NCBI GenBank assembly: GCA_021732745.1
Contig: JAKFUK010000005.1
Location: forward strand, 62,001-126,000
Direction of reading: 5' to 3'
Length of the DNA stretch: 64,000 bases
Source: Nevskia sp.
GTDB lineage: Bacteria; Pseudomonadota; Gammaproteobacteria; Nevskiales; Nevskiaceae
Positions 46,401-53,271 of the stretch are shown in pieces (position 1 is the first letter of the stretch; every line of letters begins with the position of its first letter). The position numbers and the translations under genes were made by a program. The notes beneath the pieces were generated by a model, which saw nothing but the letters and a program-made list of their open reading frames with translations, did not search any database and had not been told where the DNA came from.

Positions 46401-46415
46401 AAGTTCCTGGAGTGA
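40467..46415 (+). CDS. Giant DUF11/SdrD-like surface protein with C-terminal outer-membrane barrel
   Basis: About 1,982 residues from ATG 40467 (a GTG 54 bases earlier is possible). A signal peptide with a long n-region ends at VLVSGQAAAQG. Modules in order: PLAGSTISNTASATY and DUF11 (about 50-200), a second DUF11 (QLTKAIDNPLARAGDTITYTL, about 230), an SdrD/carboxypeptidase-like module (SGVVYDSQTNQPVAGATVQLF, about 500-590), DUF11 (LALEKAASVTSIGIGETLRYTL, about 630), another SdrD-like module (GKVYTDCNHSRLQDGEE, about 760), Ig/invasin-like modules (about 950-1160), then about 800 residues of amphipathic strands with aromatic ends (SKLYVRVDKGRSYLLYGDFNT, YVQYALTPQLTLETGLRRAV) forming an outer-membrane barrel up to the C-terminal LFKFLE. 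The N-terminal modules probably face outward. The stop overlaps the start region of the OmpA gene. Confidence 0.82.
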   Translation: MHPEPLAARYRNGHAVAARAVRVALPHWLTAFALLLMAVLVLVSGQAAAQGSGTPLAGSTISNTASATYRNETLGIVETVTSNTTVATVAPVEGVSLVPDLTVFVPPGGTATFPHVLTNTGNVSETITLTFQPQGGDDYDLNGLRLFLDENGNGVVDPGERELFSGDTLVLTPGQVVNLVLTGTVPAVVLPDTRAVQILVATTAGGVTDSVTDIAITRNGGELQLTKAIDNPLARAGDTITYTLSALNVGNTPVPPTTVTVDGALRDLVVIRDTIPVNTRFVSVVQTSGGIALYHTVGQALQVYSTTPPGDLGQVDAIAFGYGTVQPSGRVEPSFRVLINAIAGGRITNIAEAYAEDDTGTETRVVSNPVILDLPVADGSIDYYNNGNFNNVIGATSAGSPLYLQAFAAVCNVDPTVAESYPLRLTTANANDLETGFIIRETTPNSGIFTLIDVPTAPWPLNAQVTNDAIVQAGLSDTVTATLVCGSATLSTQILIDPSGVVYDSQTNQPVAGATVQLFVVNPDGSLTPATVLDINGNPAPNTVVTGPDGVFSFPSLSPGNYRLVVTPPTGYTFPSQFPPAQQPIGRRINDGSYGRDFSVNAANGAVVLDVPLDPGAAPGALALEKAASVTSIGIGETLRYTLRLRNDAAFALTNTRVTDTLPRGFRYVANSVRYNRAVAAEPAGAPGPNLVFTVGSVAPGAVFEITYLVTAGVGSSGNAVNSATAISDQSTSNTATATVTIENDVFRDEAYILGKVYTDCNHSRLQDGEELGIPGVRLYLDDGTFVITDAEGKFSFYGVSPRTHVIKIDPITLPPGSELINLANRNAGDPHSRFVDVKRGELHRADFAEGSCTVDIIKDVKARREKGEVFGAEINKRLDNPLNLETLRIDPRTQPSSGVIDRDGRVSAYSPLLFDRPVSQLDGIPPLNGSARSAPSLNLETQLPKETSNEFGFMDLNDGDTVATRDLSVRLVGRAGAEFTLAVNGEEVPKARVGQKAVLASRDLQAWEYIAVRLQPGANRLTATAVDSFGNSRGTAEITLIAPGDLGKLELIPPPSGAVADGQTPAHVIVRLVDDKGVKVTARTPVTLETSIGRWDVVDLDPKEPGTQIFVEGGEALVDLVPLSEPGEARLRATSGRLKHDVKLPFLPYLRPLIASGVLEGAFNFSKLKTDNLQPVTAEDGFEEDIEEINFGGGRSQGGVRGSAFLKGKVKGDLLLTLAYDSDKDTRDRLFRDIDPESFYPVYGDSGIKGFDAQSTSKLYVRVDKGRSYLLYGDFNTNGNYLTGGNGYNASGAGDGSVLERRLANYNRSLTGARYHYENDRAAISLFASYDRRRQQVSEIRGQGISGPYPLNVQGFVRNSEKIEVITRDRNQPSFVIDTLALTRFTDYSINEIDGSILFGRPVPSVDANLNPIFIRVTFELDTGGERFWVYGAEGQYKLTDFLEVGASVARDDDPTNRYRLYGLNANVKLGAGTFLALEGARSESDLGGKGNAARGELIHRGTRTEARVFYGQTDNDFENANAAINSGRREAGFKGVLKLTDRLRVGTEGIYSNDSSAVISARKGVLGYVQYALTPQLTLETGLRRAVGEESGTLNGAPTTREINTTSARAKLTYTPSFLAKASVFGEYEQDLNDKDLRLAAVGGDYQIGARARLYARHEFLTGLNGVYNLTDNTRDQNNTVFGIDWGYIDTGAVFSEYRVRDAISGREAEAALGLRNTWNPIKDVKLYTTFERIQPVNDEGRKTTAASIGGEYLIDPLTKAAARVEYRTSDTEDSILNTLALARKINLDWTVLGRNTISWSDREGTGLLVRDRIRLGFAYRDTDSNHFIWLGRYEARYDRDEAAESRRLVHILSTNINYQPYKSWIFAGRWASKLVDERFTELDADSNTHLLSGRVTVDVTEKIDFGILASNLFSGGFQSNQYGIGAEAGYLLTSNLWLSGGYNFLGFQDDDLEDADYTRQGPYIRLRFKFDEDLFKFLE

Positions 46416-46420
46416 TGGAC

Positions 46421-47557
46421 ATGACCCGCCCAACGAGCCGCACGGTTCAGCGCCTGCCGCAATGGCGAGCCGCGCTGGCGCTTGCCGCAATCATGCTCAC
46501 CGCCTGCGCGCAGACCATCGAAGTCGAAGACCCGAAAGCCCCGACCGGCGTGGCACCGGTCAAGACCCGCATCAGCGATCAGGTGATCGCGGGCGATCTG
46601 GGCTACATCCAGTCCCTGCGCGGGCGGCTGAAGAAGCTCAACGACGCCGGCCGTCCGCTCGACGAATACTCGATGTGCAAGGCGCAGGCCTGGGTCGATT
46701 TCGGCTATTCCGAATACACCGACAACGACCGCGCCGGCATCGTCGAGGAAGCCCTCGCCGAAGCCAATACCCTGATCACCATCATGGAAGGCGGCGGCGG
46801 CTACGAATGGTCGGACACACCGGTAACCCCGCACAGCCAGCGCGTGCGCGAGGATCTGTGGACCTTCATCGCCGACAAGAAAGCCGCCGGCCCGGCATCC
46901 ACCGGCACCAAGCCTGCCTGCGCCGCCTGCGCGCTGGCCAAGCTGGAAGTACAGATGGTCTGGATCGGCAACGAATACCGCGATCTCGGCTGGCGTCATG
47001 CCGATTCGGAAATCCGTGCTGCAGAACGCTATCGCAAGGCGGTTGACGATGAACTGGCGAGCTGCGCTGCCTTTGAAACGCCGCCGCCGCCTGCCCGCTG
47101 CCCGCCGGTCGCTGCCGAAAAGCAGTGCCCGGCCGTCAACGAAATCCTGCCAGTGGGCCGTGCACCGCTGCGAGTGCCGATCAACGTCCACTTCGCCTTC
47201 GACCGCAGCAGCATCGCCAACGAGTCAGCGGCCATCCTGTCGCGAATCGCCGAGCTGATGCGCCTGCATCCGGAGATCACGGCAACGCTGATCGCCACCA
47301 CCGACACCCGTGGCACGACCGAGTACAACGCTGGTCTGTCGATGCGGCGGGGCAGTTCGGTGCGCGTCTACCTGATCAGCGCCGGTGTCGAGGCACAGCG
47401 GCTGAAGGTGGAAGCGGCCGGCGAAGTCAGCGTCGACGATCCGGGTCTCAAGCGGATCGACGCCTTTGCGCGTGCGCGCCGCGTCAATTTCACCTTCGAA
47501 GGCCTGCGCGACATCGAAACCGAGCGTCAGTTGCTCGACCTGCAGCCGGACTACTAA
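46421..47557 (+). CDS. OmpA-domain lipoprotein of the DUF11 cluster
   Basis: A 378-residue protein. ATG 46421 has GGAG eight bases upstream; ATG 46415 in the TGATG overlap is also possible. The signal peptide ends in the lipobox LTAC, giving an acylated Cys near residue 30. A helical domain (about 50-190, with CKAQAWVDFGYSEYTDND and CAACALAKLEVQM) is followed by a Pro/Cys linker and an OmpA C-terminal domain (about 255-360: VHFAFDRSSIANESAAILSRIAELM, TDTRGTTEYNAGLSMRRGSSVRVYL, ARARRVNFTF). The usual peptidoglycan-binding Asp and Arg positions are present in modified form (TDTRG instead of TDxxG with S/N). It probably ties the barrel or fibre to peptidoglycan. Confidence 0.85.
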   Translation: MTRPTSRTVQRLPQWRAALALAAIMLTACAQTIEVEDPKAPTGVAPVKTRISDQVIAGDLGYIQSLRGRLKKLNDAGRPLDEYSMCKAQAWVDFGYSEYTDNDRAGIVEEALAEANTLITIMEGGGGYEWSDTPVTPHSQRVREDLWTFIADKKAAGPASTGTKPACAACALAKLEVQMVWIGNEYRDLGWRHADSEIRAAERYRKAVDDELASCAAFETPPPPARCPPVAAEKQCPAVNEILPVGRAPLRVPINVHFAFDRSSIANESAAILSRIAELMRLHPEITATLIATTDTRGTTEYNAGLSMRRGSSVRVYLISAGVEAQRLKVEAAGEVSVDDPGLKRIDAFARARRVNFTFEGLRDIETERQLLDLQPDY

Positions 47558-47566
47558 ACGCTCACC

Positions 47567-50500
47567 ATGAATTGCAATCCGGCCACCGATTCCGCGCAGC
47601 GTCCGTCTCGTTCGAGCCGGGTGCTGCGGCGGCTGAGCGCCTGTCTGCTCGCGCTGAGCTTCGGTGGCTGGGCGGTGCCGGCGCTGGCGGTGCTGGACGC
47701 CAACAAGTCGTTCACGCCGATCAATATCCGCCCGGGCGAAACCTCGGTGCTGTCGATTGATCTGTTCAATAACGAAAGCGCGGTCATCGGCAGCACCCAG
47801 TTCGTCGACAACCTGCCGGTCGGCGTCACCGTGGTCGGCAGCATCGCGCCGGTCAGCACTTGCGGCGGCGTCGTGACGGTGACCGGCGGCGGCACTGGCC
47901 TGGCCCTGACGGGCGGCAACGTGCCGGCACAGGTCGGCGGTGTTTCCGGGCAGTGCAGCGTCACCGTGACGGTCACCGGCTCGTTGTCGGGCACCTACAT
48001 CAACACCATTCCCGCCGGTGCCGCGACCGGCGACAGCGGCCCGAACGGCGGCCTTGGCCCGCAGGCCAATCCGCAGCCGGCCAGCGCCACGCTGACCATC
48101 AGCGCCTTCATCGGCCTGACTGGCGTCAAGGATTTCCCCAACGGCGATCCGGACTTCGTCAAGGGCGGCGGGACGGCACCGTTTTCGATCACCCTGAGCA
48201 ACTCGAACGACCTCGCCGTCACCGGCCTCGCGTTCACCGACACCTTCCCTTCGCTGATCGCGATCAGCGGTGCGGCGTTCACCAATACCTGCGGTGGCAC
48301 GATCGGCGATCCCGGCAATGGCGCGCTCGGTGACGGCGACGGCGGTATCCGTCTGACCGGCGGCACCATCGCCGCCAACAGCAGTTGCACGATCACCGCC
48401 ACCGTGCGGCCGACCAACAGCAATGCCGTGGTCGATACGACGGTCACCAACACCATCGCCGCCGGTACCGTGACCACGCTCGAAGGTGCGATCAACGGAG
48501 CGGCGCTGTCGGCCAGCATCACGGTCGAATCCGGCGGTGCGATCGTCAAGTCGTTCGACCAGGCGGCGGTGTTGAACGACAACGCCCAAGCCTCGACCCT
48601 GACGCTGTCGCTGCGCAACTTCAACACTGCCGCCATTGTCGGCGCGACGCTGACCGACAACCTGCCGGCCGGTGTCAGCGTGGCGGCCGTGCCGAACATT
48701 GGCACCGTCAATTGCGGCGCGGCGGCGGTGGCTGCGGCCCCGGGTGGCGGCAGCATCGTCATCACCGGCGCAACGATTCCGGCAGCGGCCAATGCGCTGG
48801 ATGCCTTCGGCGAGTGTCTGGTCACCGTCGACGTGGTCACCTCGGTCGAGGATGACGCGACCAACGTCATCCCCGACGGCAGCTTCGGTGCCGGCCTGCC
48901 CGCCTACAGCGGTGCCAGCGCGGTGCTGTTCGGCAACAATTTCGCGATCGCAGCCAGCAAGGCGTTCGCGCCAGATACCGTCGCCCAGGGCGATGTCACC
49001 ACGCTGACCATCACGCTGAGCAACATCAGCGCGCTGCCCGCAACCATCGCCAGTTTCACCGACGATCTCGCCACCGCCGGTGCCGGCATCACGATCGCAG
49101 CGGCACCGGCTGCCAGCACGACGTGCGTCGGCGGCACGGTGGTGGCACCGGTCGGCGGCACCCTGATTACCCAGACCAGCGGCGTGATTCCGGCCGGCGG
49201 CTCGTGCTCGATCACCGTGCCGGTGCTGGTCAGCGCGGCAGCCGGTTTCGGCAGCCGCACCAACGTGATCCAGGTCGACGGCGTGGTCACCGATCGCGGA
49301 ACCAACAACGGTGCCGCGTTCGGCACCTTGTTCATCGGCTCCGACATTGGCGGCAGCAAGGCGTTTGTACCGACGACGGTGCCGCGCGGCACCGTCACCA
49401 CCCTGACCATCACCCTGCTCAACACCACGGCCATCCCGGCGGCGATCAGCAGCTTTACCGACGATCTCAATACCCTGGATCCCGGCACGTTCGTGGTTGC
49501 CGCCGCACCGCCCGCCAGCACGACCTGCGGCGGCACGGTGAATGCGCCCGTCGGCGGCACGCTGATCACCAAGACCGATGGCGTCATTCCGGCGAACGGT
49601 TCGTGCACCATCACGGTGCCGGTGCTGCCGCTGGCGGGGGCACCGCTGGCTCTGGTGGACAACGAAATCGCCGTTGGTGCCATCCAGACCGATCAGGGAT
49701 CGAACCCGGTCACCGTCGTCAATTTCGTGACCGTCACCAACCCGATTTCAGGTGCCAAGGCGTTCACGCCGTCGAGCATCGTCCGCGGTCAGGACACGCT
49801 GCTGACGATCACGCTGAACAACAGCAGTGCCACCGCCGCCACGGCGCTCGCGCTGACTGACGATCTCACCAGCCTTGATGCCGGCGGCAACTTCAGCATC
49901 GCCGCCACACCGGCGGCGGTCTCCACCTGCGGCGGCACCCTGACGGCCGCCCCCGGCAGCACCAGTCTGAGCCTGACCGGCGGCACCATTCCGGCCACCG
50001 GCAGTTGCACGATCACCGTCCCCGTCACCGCATCGTTGCTGGCACCGGTCGGCCTGGCCACCAATACCATTCCGGCTGGCGGCGTCAGCGCCTCGCTCGG
50101 TGCCAACGGTGCGCCGATCACGGCGGATCTGACGCTGAATCCGGCCGCCGTCATCACCAAGAGCTTCACGCCGCCGAGCATCGGCGCCGGCCAGGTATCG
50201 CGCCTGTCGGTCACCATCAGCCACGCTGCGGGCGCGCCGGCCTTCACCGGTGTGGCGCTTGCCGATGACTTGACCACGCTCGGTGGCGGCCATGTCGTCG
50301 ACACCGTGCCGAACATCACCAATACCTGCGGCGGCAGCGTCGTGGCAGTGGCCGGCAGTACCAGCGTGAATCTGACGGGCGGCGCGCTGGCAAGCGGTGC
50401 CACGAGCTGTTCGTTCGCGGTGAACGTGCGCACCCCGGCCACACTCGGCATCGGCACCAACACCATTCCCGCGGGCGCGCTGGTCACCGATCAGGGCATC

Positions 50501-53227
50501 AGCAATGACGCACCTGCCACGGCAACCCTGAATCGGGTCGCGATCGTCTCGACCCTGATCCTCAACAAGTCATTCACGCCGACCAGCATCACCGGTGCCA
50601 CGCCGTCGGTGCTGGCGATCCTGATCGACAACAGCCAGCCTTCGTCGATCCCGCTGGACGGTGTCGCGCTGCTCGACACCTTCCCGACCGGCATGATCGT
50701 GGCCCCGACGCCGTCGCCGACGTTCACCGGCGTCGGTTGCGCGCTCGGCACGATCACCGCAGTTCCCGGTGAAGGATCGGTGGCCTTGAATGGTGCAACG
50801 GTCGCTGCCGGTTCGGTATGTACCCTGAACGTCAACGTCACCTCGTTCATCGACGGCAATCTGACCAACACCATTCCGGTCAACGCGGTCAGTTCGGCGC
50901 AGGGCGTCAGCAACGCCAACGCCCCGCAGGCAACGCTGACGGTTCAGCGCAATATTTCGGTGGTCAAGGCCTTCGTGCCGGCCACGGTCACGGTGGGCGA
51001 TGTCTCGATCCTGCGGCTCCAGTTCGTCAACAACGAGCCGGTGACGCGCACCAACGGCCAGTTGATCGACAACTTCCCGACCGGCCTCGTGGCCGCTGGC
51101 CCAGCCACCGAGAACACCTGCGGAGTCGGCAGCACCGTGACCAATGGCGCGGGCGCGCCGCTGGTGGCGGGAGCGACCTCGATCCGCGTCAACGGGGCCA
51201 CCTTCCTGCCGAACTCGACTTGCCAGGTCAGCGTGCCGGTGACGGCCGCGGTGGCGGGCACCTATCTGAACTCGATTCCATCGAACGCGCTGACCACCAC
51301 GGAAGGCAGCACCAATGCCGATCCGGCCGAAGACACGCTGACCAACCTGGTGGCACCGACGATCGCCAAGTCGTTCACGCCGGCCAGCATCGCCGTCGGC
51401 GGCAGCAGCACCATCAGCTTCCTGCTGACCAACGCCAACAACGGCACCCTGCTGCCGGGCGGCTACACCGGTGCCAGCTTCACCGACGCGCTGACCGGCA
51501 TGAGCATCGCCGCCGACGGCGCGGCCGGCGGTAGCTGCGTCGGTGCGGCGGGCAACGTCTTCACTGCCGGTCAGACGGCGCTAAGCTTCACGGGTCTCGC
51601 CATTCCGGTCAGCGGCAGTTGCACGGTGACGGTCGTGGTCACGGCACTCGCAGCGGGTGTCTATCCGAACGTCACCAGCGGCGTCGTCACCACGCAGACG
51701 CCAGCCAACCCGGGTCCGCCGAGCAATATCGCCAATCTGACCGTGGTCGGTGCCGGTGTGCCGTTGTCGGGATACGTCTATTACGACGCCAACACCAATG
51801 GCACGCTCGACGGTGCCGAAGACTGGAACGCCGGCGCGCCGGTCTTCGTCAACGCCGTGCAAGGCGGGGTCGTTGTCTACTCGCAGGCAGTGCCGGTCGG
51901 CGGCGGCTTCTACCAGTTCCCGGCGGTCGTGCCGGGCAACTACACCCTGGTGGTGGCCGACAGCCCCGTCAGCATCACGCCGCTGGCACCGGTCGGCTTC
52001 CGCTTCGTGTCGCCGACCGATGGCAGCCAGCTGGCCACCGTCGGCACCACGCCTGCGCTGCTCTACAACTTCGGCCTGATCGACGGTGGCCTGGTCAGCG
52101 GCCGCGTGTTCCGTGATTCCGGCCCCACCGCGAACGACGGCATCCAGCAGAGTCCGGCCGACGAACCGGGCTTGCCCGGCGTCACCGTGCGCCTGACCAA
52201 CTGCGCCGCCACGACCTACGCGACCACCACCACCAACGGCAATGGCGACTATTTCCTGCCGGTGCCGTCGACCGTGGTGGACGGCTCGGCGGTGTGCGTG
52301 GAGGAAATCAACCTGCCGGGCTATCTGTCGACCGGTGCGAATGTCGCCGGCACGGCAACGGTGGATGGCACGGCCACTTCGGTCGGCGGCACCAGTTACG
52401 TCTACACACGGTTGACGCCGGTGGAGCGCAGCCAGTTCACTTATTCGGCTGCGCAGCGCCTGTACGGCAACATCAATTTCGGCGATGTGCCGCCGAATGC
52501 CTTCACCACCGACAACATCCAGACCGCGCTCCCGGGCACGGCGGTGTTCCATCCACACACCTACACGGCGCAGACCGGCGGCAGCGTGGTGTTCACCACG
52601 GCAGCCGTGGCCAGTCCGCAGATTCCGGGCTGGACCGAGGTGATCTACCTCGACGCCAACTGCAATGCGGCGATCGACGCGGGCGAGTTGCCGATCACCG
52701 GCCCGCTGACCCTGGTGGCCGGCCAGCAGGTCTGCATCGTCGACCGCGAATTCGTGCCGGCTGCCGCACCGGACGGTGCCCGCAACGTGGTCACCGTCAC
52801 CGCCACCTTCACCTATACCAACGCGCTGCCGGGCCTGAACAACGTCCAGACCCGCACCGATACCACCACCGTCGGCGATGCCACCGGCGCGGCACTGGTG
52901 CTGTCGAAGACGGTCAGCAGCGGCACGGCGTCGCCGGGCACGGTGCTGACCTACACCATCACCTACACCAACCGCAGCACCGAGCCGCTGAACACCATCG
53001 TCGTCAACGATGCCACGCCGTCGTTCACCAGCTTCGTTTCCGCTGCGGCTGGCCCGCTGCCGGCAAGCCTGACGGCCTGTCAGAAGACCACCCCCGCCGG
53101 TGGACCGGTGGACTGCGCAGCCGTGCAGGCCCCTGGCGGACGCGGTGCGCTGCGCTGGACCTTCACCGGCAGCTTGCAGCCGGGCGGCAGCGGCACGGTC
53201 AGCTTCCAGGTTCAGGTCGATCCCTGA
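47567..53227 (+). CDS. Giant DUF11-like tandem-repeat surface protein
   Basis: An 1,886-residue protein with a signal peptide (LSACLLALSFGGWAVPALA, then VLDANKSFTP). Ten repeats of about 135 residues follow, each starting with KSFTPxxIxxGxxSxLTITLxN-type strings, for example at residues about 46, 187, 327, 464, 597, 730, 864, 1000, 1133 and 1267. Most contain a paired-Cys Ig fold (STCGGT and SCTITVPV). Then come two SdrD-like modules (SGYVYYDANTNGTLDGAED near 1402 and SGRVFRDSGPTANDGIQQ near 1510) and a final DUF11 pair ending FQVQVDP. No C-terminal anchor is seen, so retention would need the barrel or OmpA partner. Last gene of the cluster, nine bases after the OmpA gene stop. Confidence 0.87.
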   Translation: MNCNPATDSAQRPSRSSRVLRRLSACLLALSFGGWAVPALAVLDANKSFTPINIRPGETSVLSIDLFNNESAVIGSTQFVDNLPVGVTVVGSIAPVSTCGGVVTVTGGGTGLALTGGNVPAQVGGVSGQCSVTVTVTGSLSGTYINTIPAGAATGDSGPNGGLGPQANPQPASATLTISAFIGLTGVKDFPNGDPDFVKGGGTAPFSITLSNSNDLAVTGLAFTDTFPSLIAISGAAFTNTCGGTIGDPGNGALGDGDGGIRLTGGTIAANSSCTITATVRPTNSNAVVDTTVTNTIAAGTVTTLEGAINGAALSASITVESGGAIVKSFDQAAVLNDNAQASTLTLSLRNFNTAAIVGATLTDNLPAGVSVAAVPNIGTVNCGAAAVAAAPGGGSIVITGATIPAAANALDAFGECLVTVDVVTSVEDDATNVIPDGSFGAGLPAYSGASAVLFGNNFAIAASKAFAPDTVAQGDVTTLTITLSNISALPATIASFTDDLATAGAGITIAAAPAASTTCVGGTVVAPVGGTLITQTSGVIPAGGSCSITVPVLVSAAAGFGSRTNVIQVDGVVTDRGTNNGAAFGTLFIGSDIGGSKAFVPTTVPRGTVTTLTITLLNTTAIPAAISSFTDDLNTLDPGTFVVAAAPPASTTCGGTVNAPVGGTLITKTDGVIPANGSCTITVPVLPLAGAPLALVDNEIAVGAIQTDQGSNPVTVVNFVTVTNPISGAKAFTPSSIVRGQDTLLTITLNNSSATAATALALTDDLTSLDAGGNFSIAATPAAVSTCGGTLTAAPGSTSLSLTGGTIPATGSCTITVPVTASLLAPVGLATNTIPAGGVSASLGANGAPITADLTLNPAAVITKSFTPPSIGAGQVSRLSVTISHAAGAPAFTGVALADDLTTLGGGHVVDTVPNITNTCGGSVVAVAGSTSVNLTGGALASGATSCSFAVNVRTPATLGIGTNTIPAGALVTDQGISNDAPATATLNRVAIVSTLILNKSFTPTSITGATPSVLAILIDNSQPSSIPLDGVALLDTFPTGMIVAPTPSPTFTGVGCALGTITAVPGEGSVALNGATVAAGSVCTLNVNVTSFIDGNLTNTIPVNAVSSAQGVSNANAPQATLTVQRNISVVKAFVPATVTVGDVSILRLQFVNNEPVTRTNGQLIDNFPTGLVAAGPATENTCGVGSTVTNGAGAPLVAGATSIRVNGATFLPNSTCQVSVPVTAAVAGTYLNSIPSNALTTTEGSTNADPAEDTLTNLVAPTIAKSFTPASIAVGGSSTISFLLTNANNGTLLPGGYTGASFTDALTGMSIAADGAAGGSCVGAAGNVFTAGQTALSFTGLAIPVSGSCTVTVVVTALAAGVYPNVTSGVVTTQTPANPGPPSNIANLTVVGAGVPLSGYVYYDANTNGTLDGAEDWNAGAPVFVNAVQGGVVVYSQAVPVGGGFYQFPAVVPGNYTLVVADSPVSITPLAPVGFRFVSPTDGSQLATVGTTPALLYNFGLIDGGLVSGRVFRDSGPTANDGIQQSPADEPGLPGVTVRLTNCAATTYATTTTNGNGDYFLPVPSTVVDGSAVCVEEINLPGYLSTGANVAGTATVDGTATSVGGTSYVYTRLTPVERSQFTYSAAQRLYGNINFGDVPPNAFTTDNIQTALPGTAVFHPHTYTAQTGGSVVFTTAAVASPQIPGWTEVIYLDANCNAAIDAGELPITGPLTLVAGQQVCIVDREFVPAAAPDGARNVVTVTATFTYTNALPGLNNVQTRTDTTTVGDATGAALVLSKTVSSGTASPGTVLTYTITYTNRSTEPLNTIVVNDATPSFTSFVSAAAGPLPASLTACQKTTPAGGPVDCAAVQAPGGRGALRWTFTGSLQPGGSGTVSFQVQVDP
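47705..51770 (+). repeat. Ten tandem DUF11-like coding repeats
   Basis: The Lys codon of the K-S/A-F motif recurs at 47705, 48128, 48548, 48959, 49358, 49757, 50159, 50567, 50966 and 51368, a spacing of 399-423 bases. Protein similarity is clear but the DNA is not identical between units, so the array is old rather than freshly amplified. Units 4-6 look closest to each other. Confidence 0.85.
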
Positions 53228-53234
53228 ACGCTCG

Positions 53235-53265
53235 CCCTCGCTCCTGCCGCTGGCAGGGGTGAGGG
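53235..53265 (+). terminator. Strong hairpin after the DUF11 cluster
   Basis: CCCTCGCTCCTGCC and GGCAGGGGTGAGGG pair with few mismatches around GCT, just after the last DUF11 gene. There is no T-run. The right arm includes the GAGGG that would be the ribosome site of the GTG start at 53272, so the hairpin may also limit translation of yihY. Confidence 0.45.
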
Positions 53266-53271
53266 TCGAAC

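Noticed and set aside
42657..46490. A 1,277-codon open frame antisense to the giant barrel protein
   Set aside because: It is the reverse-frame shadow of a GC-rich, codon-biased gene; its product is an Ala/Arg/Gly/Val-rich string with no domain, and the sense strand has clear modules and a signal peptide.
47705..51770. Repeat array considered as a CRISPR or DNA satellite
   Set aside because: Period of about 400 bases, in frame, with protein-level but not DNA-level identity: a coding domain repeat.
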